Positions 50,347 to 62,317 of a stretch of DNA of 64,000 nt are shown here, in pieces. Numbering within the stretch: position 1 is the stretch's first letter; every line of letters begins with the position of its first letter. The position numbers and the translations under genes are program-made. The DNA is from Acanthosepion lycidas (taxonomy: Eukaryota > Mollusca > Cephalopoda > Sepiida > Sepiidae), in NCBI GenBank assembly GCA_963932145.1, contig OZ010603.1, positions 82,671,255 to 82,735,254 of the forward strand, given 5' to 3'. The notes beneath the pieces are model-generated. The model was given only the letters and a program-made list of their open reading frames with translations. It was not told the origin of the DNA and did no database searches.

Positions 50347-51146
50347 TTGAGTCTCATCAGTCGGATTTCAGTGAAAAATTGTGTGGACATAAAGTGGGTG
50401 ATCACAGTTTATTTCTCTACTCTTTGCCATTCATATTTATATTTCCATTCTATAATTTAGCATTAGGACAGGCCATTAACTCATTTATAATCTGCCTAAA
50501 AATATTTCATATCCAAATTCATGGAAAAAGAGCAGCATGCAAATAATTGAGTCTCATCAGTCGGATTTCAGTGAAAAATTGTGTGGACATAAAGTGGGTG
50601 ATAACAGTTTATTTCTCTACTCTTTGCCATTCATATTTATATTTCCATTCTATAATTTAGCATTAGGACAGGCCATTAACTCATTTATAATCTGCCTAAA
50701 AATATTTTTTATCTAAATCCATGGAAGAAGAGCAGCATGCAAATAATTGAGCCTTATCAGTCGGATTTCAGTGAAAAATTGTGTGGACATAAAGTGGGTG
50801 ATCACAGTTTATTTCTCTACTCTTTGCCATTCATATTTATATTTCCATTCTATAATTTAGCATTAGGACAGGCCATTAACTCATTTATAATCTGCCTAAA
50901 AATATTTCATATCCAAATCCATGGAAGAAGAGCAGCATGCAAATAATTCAGCCTCATCAGTCGGATTTCAGTGAAAAATTCTGTGGACATAAAGTGGGTG
51001 ATCACAGTTTATTTCTCTACTCTTTACCATTCATATTTATATTTCCATTCTTTAATTTAGCATTAGGACAGGCCATTAACTCATTTATAATCTGCCTAAA
51101 AATATTTCATATCCAAATCCATGGAAGAAGAGCAGCATGCAAATAA
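50147..51146 (+). repeat. 800-bp HOR [CTGTGG / GGAAAAAG / GATAAC / GAGCCTTATC], copy 1 plus next unit
   Basis: Four monomer types in order at 50147, 50347, 50547 and 50747, followed by another AATTCTGTGG unit at 50947, which opens with a private TTCAGCCTC. Unit 50547 has a private cluster, ATATTTTTTATCTAAATCC, that destroys the usual CATATCCAAA. The same four-type order recurs at 53546 and 54546. Confidence 0.87.
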
Positions 51147-52545
51147 TTGAGTCTCATCAGTCGGATTTCAGTGAAAAATTGTGTGGACATAAAGTGGGTG
51201 ATCACAGTTTATTTCTCTACTCTTTACCATTCATATTTATATTTCCATTCTTTAATTTAGCATTAGGACAGGCCATTAACTCATTTATAATCTGCCTAAA
51301 AATATTTCATATCCAAATCCATGGAAGAAGAGCAGCATGCAAATAATTGAGTCTCATCAGTCGGATTTCAGTGAAAAATTGTGTGGACATAAGGTGGGTG
51401 ATCACAGTTTATTTCTCTACTCTTTGCCATTCATATTTATATTTCCATTCTTTAATTTAGCATTAGGACAGGCCATTAACTCATTTATAATCTGCCTAAA
51501 AATATTTTATATCCAAATTCATGGAAGAAGAGCAGCATGCAAATAATTGAGTCTCATCAGTCGGATTTCAGTGAAAAATTGTGTGGACATAAAGTGGGTG
51601 ATCACAGTTTATTTCTCTACTCTTTACCATTCATATTTATATTTCCATTCTTTAATTTAGCATTAGGACAGGCCATTAACTCATTTATAATCTGCCTAAA
51701 AATATTTCATATCCAAATTCATGGAAGAAGAGCAGCATGCAAATAATTGAGTCTCATCAGTCGGATTTCAGTGAAAAATTGTGTGGACATAAAGTGGGTG
51801 ATCACAGTTTATTTCTCTACTCTTTACCATTCATATTTATATTTCCATTCTTTAATTTAGCATTAGGACAGGCCATTAACTCATTTATAATCTGCCTAAA
51901 AATATTTCATATCCAAATTCATGGAAGAAGAGCAGCATGCAAATAATTGAGTCTCATCAGTCGGATTTCAGTGAAAAATTGTGTGGACATAAAGTGGGTG
52001 ATCACAGTTTATTTCTCTACTCTTTGCCATTCATATTTATATTTCCATTCTTTAATTTAGCATTAGGACAGGCCATTAACTCATTTATAATCTGCCTAAA
52101 AATATTTCATATCCAAATCCATGGAAGAAGAGCAGCATGCAAATAATTGAGTCTCATCAGTCGGATTTCAGTGAAAAATTGTGTGGACATAAAGTGGGTG
52201 ATCACAGTTTATTTCTCTACTCTTTACCATTCATATTTATATTTCCATTCTTTAATTTAGCATTAGGACTGGCAATTAACTCATTTATAATCTGCCTAAA
52301 AATATTTCATATGAAAATTCATGGAAGTAGAGCAGCATGCAAATAATTGAGTCTCATCAGTCGGATTTCAGTGAAAAATTGTGTGGACATAAAGTGGGTG
52401 ATCACAGTTTATTTCTCTACTCTTTGCCATTCATATTTATATTTCCATTTTTAATTTAGCATTAGGACAGGCCATTAACTCATTTATAATCTGCCTAAAA
52501 ATATTTCATATCCAAATTCATGGAAGAAGAGCAGCATGCAAATAA
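51147..52545 (+). repeat. Near-monomeric run of CTTTACC/CTTTAAT units and two odd units
   Basis: Units 51147, 51547, 51747 and 52147 have CTTTACC. Units 51347 and 51947 have CTTTGCC. Units 51547 and 51747 look identical. The run ends with the displaced unit 52147 and with 52347 (199 bp, CATTTTTAA). No HOR order is apparent within the run. Confidence 0.82.
52147..52346 (+). repeat. Chimeric monomer with a zone-3 second half
   Basis: The first half is local (CTTTACC, CTTTAAT). The second half carries GGACTGGCAATT, ATATGAAAATTC and GGAAGTAG, which otherwise occur together only in units 20375 and 28957, more than 23 kb away. This suggests a short gene-conversion tract or an ancient shared exchange. 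Confidence 0.85.
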
Positions 52546-53545
52546 TTGAGTCTCATCAGTCGGATTTCAGTGAAAAATTGTGTGGACATAAAGTGGGTGA
52601 TCACAGTTTATTTCTCTACTCTTTGCCATTCATATTTATATTTCCATTCTATGATTTAGCATTAGGACAGGCCATTAACTCATTTATAATCTGCCTAAAA
52701 ATATTTCATATCCAAATTCATGGAAGAAGAGCAGCATGCAAATAATTGAGTCTCATCAGTCGGATTTCAGTGAAAAATTGTGTGGACATAAAGTGGGTGA
52801 TAACAGTTTATTTCTCTACTCTTTGCCATTCATATTTATATTTCCATTCTATAATTTAGCATTAGGACAGGCCATTAACACATTTATAATCTGCCTAAAA
52901 ATATTTCATATCCAAATCCATGGAAGAAGAGCAGCTTGCAAATAATTGAGCCTCATCAGTCGGATTTCAGTGAAAAATTGTGTGGACATAAAGTGGGTGA
53001 TCACAGTTTATTTCTCTACTCTTTGCCATTCATATTTATATTTCCATTCTATAATTTAGCATTAGGACAGGCCATTAACTCATTTATAATCTGCCTAAAA
53101 ATATTTCATATCCAAATCCATGGAAGAAGAGCAGCATGCAAATAATTGAGCCTCATCAGTCGGATTTCAGTGAAAAATTCTGTGGACATAAAGTGGGTGA
53201 TCACAGTTTATTTCTCTACTCTTTACCATTCATATTTATATTTCCATTCTTTAATTTAGCATTAGGACAGGCCATTAACTCATTTATAATCTGCCTAAAA
53301 ATATTTCATATCCAAATCCATGGAAGAAGAGCAGCATGCAAATAATTGAGTCTCATCAGTCGGATTTCAGTGAAAAATTGTGTGGACATAAAGTGGGTGA
53401 TCACAGTTTATTTCTCTACTCTTTGCCATTCATATTTATATTTCCATTCTATAATTTAGCATTAGGACAGGCCATTAACTCATTTATAATCTGCCTAAAA
53501 ATATTTCATATCCAAATCCATGGAAGAAGAGCAGCATGCAAATAA
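52546..53545 (+). repeat. Four-monomer block, copy 2, plus one unit
   Basis: Counterpart of 49547-50346. Unit 52746 has private TTAACACATT and, at its end, a broken octamer (TTGCAAAT at 52936). Unit 53346 is a plain CTATAAT unit before the next HOR. Confidence 0.84.
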
Positions 53546-55545
53546 TTGAGCCTCATCAGTCGGATTTCAGTGAAAAATTCTGTGGACATAAAGTGGGTGA
53601 TCACAGTTTATTTCTCTACTCTTTACCATTCATATTTATATTTCCATTCTTTAATTTAGCATTAGGACAGGCCATTAACTCATTTATAATCTGCCTAAAA
53701 ATATTTCATATCCAAATCCATGGAAGAAGAGCAGCATGCAAATAATTGAGTCTCATCAGTCGGATTTCAGTGAAAAATTGTGTGGACATAAAGTGGGTGA
53801 TCACAGTTTATTTCTCTACTCTTTGCCATTCATATTTATATTTCCATTCTATAATTTAGCATTAGGACAGGCCATTAACTCATTTATAATCTGCCTAAAA
53901 ATATTTCATATCCAAATTCATGGAAAAAGAGCAGCATGCAAATAATTGAGTCTCATCAGTCGGATTTCAGTGAAAAATTGTGTGGACATAAAGTGGGTGA
54001 TAACAGTTTATTTCTCTACTCTTTGCCATTCATATTTATATTTCCATTCTATAATTTAGCATTAGGACAGGCCATTAACTCATTTATAATCTGCCTAAAA
54101 ATATTTCATATCCAAATCCATGGAAGAAGAGCAGCATGCAAATAATTGAGCCTTATCAGTCGGATTTCAGTGAAAAATTGTGTGGACATAAAGTGGGTGA
54201 TCACAGTTTATTTCTCTACTCTTTGCCATTCATATTTATATTTCCATTCTATAATTTAGCATTAGGACAGGCCATCAACTCATTTATAATCTGCCTAAAA
54301 ATATTTCATATCCAAATCCATGGAAGAAGAGCAGCATGCAAATAATTGAGCCTCATCAGTCGGATTTCAGTGAAAAATTCTGTGGACATAAAGTGGGTGA
54401 TCACAGTTTATTTCTCTACTCTTTGCCATTCATATTTATATTTCCATTCTATAATTTAGCATTAGGACAGGCCATTAACTCATTTATAATCTGCCTAAAA
54501 ATATTTCATATCCAAATCCATGGAAGAAGAGCAGCATGCAAATAATTGAGCCTCATCAGTCGGATTTCAGTGAAAAATTCTGTGGACATAAAGTGGGTGA
54601 TCACAGTTTATTTCTCTACTCTTTACCATTCATATTTATATTTCCATTCTTTAATTTAGCATTAGGACAGGCCATTAACTCATTTATAATCTGCCTAAAA
54701 ATATTTCATATCCAAATCCATGGAAGAAGAGCAGCATGCAAATAATTGAGTCTCATCAGTCGGATTTCAGTGAAAAATTGTGTGGACATAAAGTGGGTGA
54801 TCACAGTTTATTTCTCTACTCTTTGCCATTCATATTTATATTTCCATTCTATAATTTAGCATTAGGACAGGCCATTAACTCATTTATAATCTGCCTAAAA
54901 ATATTTCATATCCAAATTCATGGAAAAAGAGCAGCATGCAAATAATTGAGTCTCATCAGTCGGATTTCAGTGAAAAATTGTGTGGACATAAAGTGGGTGA
55001 TAACAGTTTATTTCTCTACTCTTTGCCATTCATATTTATATTTCCATTCTATAATTTAGCATTAGGACAGGCCATTAACTCATTTATAATCTGCCTAAAA
55101 ATATTTCATATCCAAATCCATGGAAGAAGAGCAGCATGCAAATAATTGAGCCTTATCAGTCGGATTTCAGTGAAAAATTGTGTGGACATAAAGTGGGTGA
55201 TCACAGTTTATTTCTCTACTCTTTGCCATTCATATTTATATTTCCATTCTATAATTTAGCATTAGGACAGGCCATCAACTCATTTATAATCTGCCTAAAA
55301 ATATTTCATATCCAAATCCATGGAAGAAGAGCAGCATGCAAATAATTGAGCCTCATCAGTCGGATTTCAGTGAAAAATTCTGTGGACATAAAGTGGGTGA
55401 TCACAGTTTATTTCTCTACTCTTTACCATTCATATTTATATTTCCATTCTTTAATTTAGCATTAGGACAGGCCATTAACTCATTTATAATCTGCCTAAAA
55501 ATATTTCATATCCAAATTCATGGAAGAAGAGCAGCATGCAAATAA
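53546..55545 (+). repeat. 800/1000-bp HOR, copies 2 and 3
   Basis: Copy 2 is at 53546-54345 and copy 3 at 54546-55345. Each has the order AATTCTGTGG with CTTTACC; GGAAAAAG; GATAAC; GAGCCTTATC with the rare GCCATCAAC. They are separated by an extra AATTCTGTGG unit (54346) that has CTTTGCC and CTATAAT, so the period between copies is 1000 bp. Unit 55346 starts a further round. GCCATCAAC at both 54272 and 55272, absent from 50747, shows that copies 2 and 3 are each other's closest relatives. Confidence 0.9.
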
Positions 55546-56145
55546 TTGAGTCTCATCAGTCGGATTTCAGTGAAAAATTGTGTGGACATAAAGTGGGTGA
55601 TCACAGTTTATTTCTCTACTCTTTGCCATTCATATTTATATTTCCATTCTATAATTTAGCATTAGGACAGGCCATTAACTCATTTATAATCTGCCTAAAA
55701 ATATTTCATATCCAAATTCATGGAAGAAGAGCAGCATGCAAATAATTGAGTCTCATCAGTCGGATTTCAGTGAAAAATTGTGTGGACATAAAGTGGGTGA
55801 TAACAGTTTATTTCTCTACTCTTTGCCATTCATATTTATATTTCCATTCTATAATTTAGCATTAGGACAGGCCATTAACTCATTTATAATCTGCCTAAAA
55901 ATATTTCATATCCAAATCCATGGAAGAAGAGCAGCATGCAAATAATTGAGTCTCATCAGTCGGATTTCAGTGAAAAATTGTGTGGACATAAAGTGGGTGA
56001 TCACAGTTTATTTCTCTACTCTTTGCCATTCATATTTATATTTCCATTCTATAATTTAGCATTCGGACAGGCCATTAACTCATTTATAATCTGCCTAAAA
56101 ATATTTCATATCCAAATCCATGGAAGAAGAGCAGCATGCAAATAA
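55546..56145 (+). repeat. Transitional monomers
   Basis: Units 55546 (plain), 55746 (GATAAC) and 55946, which carries a private GCATTCGG that adds a second CpG. They lead into the hexamer block. Confidence 0.8.
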
Positions 56146-59100
56146 TTGAGCCTCATCAGTCGGATTTCAGTGAAAAATTGTGTGGACATAAAGTGGGTGA
56201 TCACAGTTTGTTTCTCTACTCTTTGCCATTCATATTTATATTTCCATTCTATAATTTAGCATTAGGACAGGCCATTAACTCATTTATAATCTGCCTAAAA
56301 ATATTTCATATCCAAATTCATGGAAGAAGAGCAGCATGCAAATAATTGAGCCTCATCAGTCGGATTTCAGTGAAAAATTGTGTGGACATAAAGTGGGTGA
56401 TAACAGTTTATTTCTCTACTCTTTGCCATTCATATTTATATTTCCATTCTATAATTTAGCATTAGGACAGGCCATTTACTCATTTATAATCTGCCTAAAA
56501 ATATTTCATATCCAAATCCATGGAAGAAGAGCAGCATGCAAATAATTGAGTCTCATCAGTCGGATTTCAGTGAAAAATTGTGTGGACATAAAGTGGGTGA
56601 TCACAGTTTATTTCTCTACTCTTTGCCATTCATATTTATATTTCCATTCTATAATTTAGCATTAGGACAGGCCATTAACTCATTTATAATCTGCCTAAAA
56701 ATATTTCATATCCAAATCCATGGAAGAAGAGCAGCATGCAAATAATTGAGTCTCATCAGTCGGATTTCAGTGAAAAATTGTGTGGACATAAAGTGGGTGA
56801 TCACAGTTTATTTCTCTACTCTTTGCCATTCATATTTATATTTCCATTCTATAATTTAGCATTAGGACAGGCCATTAACTCATTTATAATCTGCCTAAAA
56901 ATATTTCATATCCAAATCCATGGAAGAAGAGCAGCATGCAAATAATTGAGCCTCATCAGTCGGATTTCAGTGAAAAATTGTGTGGACATAAAGTGGGTGA
57001 TCACAGTTTATTTCTCTACTCTTTGCCATTCATATTTATATTTCCATTCTATAATTTAGCATTAGGACAGGCCATTAACTCATTTATAATCTGCCTAAAA
57101 ATATTTCATATCCAAATTCATGGAAGAAGAGCAGCATGCAAATAATTGAGCCTCATCAGTCGGATTTCAGTGAAAAATTGTGTGGACATAAAGTGGGTGA
57201 TAACAGTTTATTTCTCTACTCTTTGCCATTCATATTTATATTTCCATTCTATAATTTAGCATTAGGACAGGCCATTAACTCATTTATAATCTGCCTAAAA
57301 ATATTTCATATCCAAATCCATGGAAGAAGAGCAGCATGCAAATAATTGAGTCTCATCAGTCGGATTTCAGTGAAAAATTGTGTGGACATAAAGTGGGTGA
57401 TCACAGTTTATTTCTCTACTCTTTGCCATTCATATTTATATTTCCATTCTATAATTTAGCATTAGGACAGGCCATTAACTCATTTATAATCTGCCTAAAA
57501 ATATTTCATATCCAAATCCATGGAAGAAGAGCAGCATGCAAATAATTGAGCCTCATCAGTCGGATTTCAGTGAAAAATTGTGTGGACATAAAGTGGGTGA
57601 TAACAGTTTATTTCTCTACTCTTTGCCATTCATATTTATATTTCCATTCTATAATTTAGCATTAGGACAGGCCATTAACTCATTTATAATCTGCCTAAAA
57701 ATATTTCATATCCAAATCCATGGAAGAAGAGCAGCATGCAAATAATTGAGTCTCATCAGTCGGATTTCAGTGAAAAATTGTGTGGACATAAAGTGGGTGA
57801 TCACAGTTTATTTCTCTACTCTTTGCCATTCATATTTATATTTCCATTCTATAATTTAGCATTAGGACAGGCCATTAACTCATTTATAATCTGCCTAAAA
57901 ATATTTCATATCCAAATCCATGGAAGAAGAGCAGCATGCAAATAATTGAGTCTCATCAGTCGGATTTCAGTGAAAAATTGTGTGGACATAAAGTGGGTGA
58001 TCACAGTTTATTTCTCTACTCTTTGCCATTCATATTTATATTTCCATTCTATAATTTAGCATTAGGACAGGCCATTAACTCATTTATAATCTGCCTAAAA
58101 ATATTTCATATCCAAATCCATGGAAGAAGAGCAGCATGCAAATAATTGAGCCTCATCAGTCGGATTTCAGTGAAAAATTGTGTGGACATAAAGTGGGTGA
58201 TCACAGTTTATTTCTCTACTCTTTGCCATTCATATTTATATTTCCATTCTATAATTTAGCATTAGGACAGGCCATTAACTCATTTATAATCTGCCTAAAA
58301 ATATTTCATATCCAAATTCATGGAAGAAGAGCAGCATGCAAATAATTGAGTCTCATCAGTCGGATTTCAGTGAAAAATTGTGTGGACATAAAGTGGGTGA
58401 TAACAGTTTATTTCTCTACTCTTTGCCATTCATATTTATATTTCCATTCTATAATTTAGCATTAGGACAGGCCATTAACTCATTTATAATCTGCCTAAAA
58501 ATATTTCATATCCAAATCCATGGAAGAAGAGCAGCATGCAAATAATTGAGTCTCATCAGTCGGATTTCAGTGAAAAATTGTGTGGACATAAAGTGGGTGA
58601 TCACAGTTTATTTCTCTACTCTTTGCCATTCATATTTATATTTCCATTCTATAATTTAGCATTAGGACAGGCCATTAACTCATTTATAATCTGCCTAAAA
58701 ATATTTCATATCCAAATCCATGGAAGAAGAGCAGCATGCAAATAATTGAGCCTCATCAGTCGGATTTCAGTGAAAAATTGTGTGGACATAAAGTGGGTGA
58801 TAACAGTTTATTTCTCTACTCTTTGCCATTCATATTTATATTTCCATTCTATAATTTAGCATTAGGACAGGCCATTAACTCATTTATAATCTGCCTAAAA
58901 ATATTTCATATCCAAATCCATGGAAGAAGAGCAGCATGCAAATAATTGAGTCTCATCAGTCGGATTTCAGTGAAAAATTGTGTGGACATAAAGTGGGTGA
59001 TCACAGTTTATTTCTCTACTCTTTGCCATTCATATTTATATTTCCATTCTATAATTTAGCATTAGGACAGGCCATTAACTCATTTATAATCTGCCTAAAA

Positions 59101-59745
59101 ATATTTCATATCCAAATCCATGGAAGAAGAGCAGCATGCAAATAATTGAGTCTCATCAGTCGGATTTCAGTGAAAAATTGTGTGGACATAAAGTGGGTGA
59201 TCACAGTTTATTTCTCTACTCTTTGCCATTCATATTTATATTTCCATTCTATAATTTAGCATTAGGACAGGCCATTAACTCATTTATAATCTGCCTAAAA
59301 ATATTTCATATCCAAATCCATGGAAGAAGAGCAGCATGCAAATAATTGAGCCTCATCAGTCGGATTTCAGTGAAAAATTGTGTGGACATAAAGTGGGTGA
59401 TCACAGTTTATTTCTCTACTCTTTGCCATTCATATTTATATTTCCATTCTATAATTTAGCATTAGGACAGGCCATTAACTCATTTATAATCTGCCTAAAA
59501 ATATTTCATATCCAAATTCATGGAAGAAGAGCAGCATGCAAATAATTGAGTCTCATCAGTCGGATTTCAGTGAAAAATTGTGTGGACATAAAGTGGGTGA
59601 TAACAGTTTATTTCTCTACTCTTTGCCATTCATATTTATATTTCCATTCTATAATTTAGCATTAGGACAGGCCATTAACTCATTTATAATCTGCCTAAAA
59701 ATATTTCATATCCAAATCCATGGAAGAAGAGCAGCATGCAAATAA
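56146..59745 (+). repeat. 1200-bp hexamer block, 18 highly similar monomers
   Basis: Only two sites vary widely: monomer position 6 (GAGTCTC or GAGCCTC) and the palindrome (GATCAC or GATAAC). Writing S or P for the first and D or N for the second, the order is PD PN SD SD PD PN SD PN SD SD PD SN SD PN SD SD PD SN. The hexamer PN SD SD PD SN SD at 57546-58745 is repeated from 58746, breaking at 59746, where a diverged unit follows. PD units end with ATTCATGG and most others with ATCCATGG. Private changes: TTTGTTTCT in 56146 and CATTTACTC in 56346. Confidence 0.9.
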
Positions 59746-62317
59746 TTGAGTCTCATCAGTCGGATTTCAGTGAAAAATTGTGTGGACATAAAGTGGGTGA
59801 TCACAGTTTATTTCTCTACTCTTTGCCATTAATATTTATATTTCCATTATTTAATTTAGCATGAGGACAGGCCATTAACTCATTTATAATCTGCATAAAA
59901 ATATTTCATATCCAAATTCATAGAAGAAGAGCAGCATGCAAATAATTGAGTCTCATCAGCCGGATTTCAGTCAAAAATTGTGTGAACATAAAGTGGGTGA
60001 TCACAGTTTATTTCTCTACTCTTTGCCATTCATATTTATATTTCCATTCTTTAATTTAGCATTAGGACAGGCCATTAACTCATTTATAATATGCCTAAAA
60101 ATATTTCATATCCAAATTCATGGAAGAAGAGCAGCATGCAAATAATTGAGCCTCATCAGTCGGATTTCAGTGAAAAATTGTGTGGACATAAAGTGGGTGA
60201 TCACAGTTTATTTCTCTACTCTTTGCCATTCATATTTATATTTCCATTCTTTAATTTAGCATTAAGACAGGCCATTAACTCATTTATAATCTGCCTAAAA
60301 ATATTTCATATCCAAATCCATGGAAGAAGAGCAGCATGCAAATAATTGAGCCTCATCAGTCGGATTTCAGTGAAAAATTGTGTGGACATAAAGTGGGTGA
60401 TCACAGTTTATTTCTCTACTCTTTGCCATTCATATTTATATTTCCATTCTATAATTTAGCATTAGGACAGGCCATTAACTCATTTATAATCTGCCTAAAA
60501 ATATTTCATATCCAAATTCATGGAAGAAGAGCAGCATGCAAATAATTGAGCCTCATCAGTCGGATTTCAGTGAAAAATTGTGTGGACATAAAGTGGGTGA
60601 TAACAGTTTATTTCTCTACTCTTTGCCATTCATATTTATATTTCCATTCTATAATTTAGCATTAGGACAGGCCATTAACTCATTTATAATCTGCCTAAAA
60701 ATATTTCATATCCAAATCCATGGAAGAAGAGCAGCATGCAAATAATTGAGTCTCATCAGTCGGATTTCAGTGAAAAATTGTGTGGACATAAAGTGGGTGA
60801 TCACAGTTTATTTCTCTACTCTTTGCCATTCATATTTATATTTCCATTCTATAATTTAGCATTAGGACAGGCCATTAACTCATTTATAATCTGCCTAAAA
60901 ATATTTCATATCCAAATCCATGGAAGAAGAGCAGCATGCAAATAATTGAGCCTCATCAGTCGGATTTCAGTGAAAAATTGTGTGGACATAAAGTGGGTGA
61001 TAACAGTTTATTTCTCTACTCTTTGCCATTCATATTTATATTTCCATTCTATAATTTAGCATTAGGACAGGCCATTAACTCATTTATAATCTGCCTAAAA
61101 ATATTTCATATCCAAATCCATGGAAGAAGAGCAGCATGCAAATAATTGAGTCTCATCAGTCGGATTTCAGTGAAAAATTGTGTGGACATAAAGTGGGTGA
61201 TCACAGTTTATTTCTCTACTCTTTGCCATTCATATTTATATTTCCATTCTATAATTTAGCATTAGGACAGGCCATTAACTCATTTATAATCTGCCTAAAA
61301 ATATTTCATATCCAAATCCATGGAAGAAGAGCAGCATGCAAATAATTGAGCCTCATCAGTCGGATTTCAGTGAAAAATTGTGTGGACATAAAGTGGGTGA
61401 TCACAGTTTATTTCTCTACTCTTTGCCATTCATATTTATATTTCCATTCTATAATTTAGCATTAGGACAGGCCATTAACTCATTTATAATCTGCCTAAAA
61501 ATATTTCATATCCAAATTCATGGAAGAAGAGCAGCATGCAAATAATTGAGTCTCATCAGTCGGATTTCAGTGAAAAATTGTGTGGACATAAAGTGGGTGA
61601 TAACAGTTTATTTCTCTACTCTTTGCCATTCATATTTATATTTCCATTCTATAATTTAGCATTAGGACAGGCCATTAACTCATTTATAATCTGCCTAAAA
61701 ATATTTCATATCCAAATCCATGGAAGAAGAGCAGCATGCAAATAATTGAGTCTCATCAGTCGGATTTCAGTGAAAAATTGTGTGGACATAAAGTGGGTGA
61801 TCACAGTTTATTTCTCTACTCTTTGCCATTAATATTTATATTTCCATTATTTAATTTAGCATGAGGACAGGCCATTAACTCATTTATAATCTGCATAAAA
61901 ATATTTCATATCCAAATTCATAGAAGAAGAGCAGCATGCAAATAATTGAGTCTCATCAGCCGGATTTCAGTCAAAAATTGTGTGAACATAAAGTGGGTGA
62001 TCACAGTTTATTTCTCTACTCTTTGCCATTCATATTTATATTTCCATTCTTTAATTTAGCATTAGGACAGGCCATTAACTCATTTATAATATGCCTAAAA
62101 ATATTTCATATCCAAATTCATGGAAGAAGAGCAGCATGCAAATAATTGAGCCTCATCAGTCGGATTTCAGTGAAAAATTGTGTGGACATAAAGTGGGTGA
62201 TCACAGTTTATTTCTCTACTCTTTGCCATTCATATTTATATTTCCATTCTTTAATTTAGCATTAAGACAGGCCATTAACTCATTTATAATCTGCCTAAAA
62301 ATATTTCATATCCAAAT
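59146..62317 (+). repeat. Duplicated 1.2-kb segment at 2000-bp offset (59146-60317 and 61146-62317)
   Basis: Units 59146, 59346, 59546, 59746, 59946 and 60146 match 61146-62317. The diagnostic units are 59746/61746 (TTAATATTT, CCATTATTTAA, GCATGAGG, TGCATAAAAAT, CATAGAAG), 59946/61946 (CATCAGCCGG, AGTCAAAA, GTGTGAAC, ATAATATGCC) and 60146/62146 (GCATTAAGACAG). Similarity ends near 62317, where ATCCATGG becomes ATTCATGG. The units between (60346-61345) follow the PD PN SD PN SD order of 56946-57945, offset 3400. Confidence 0.91.
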
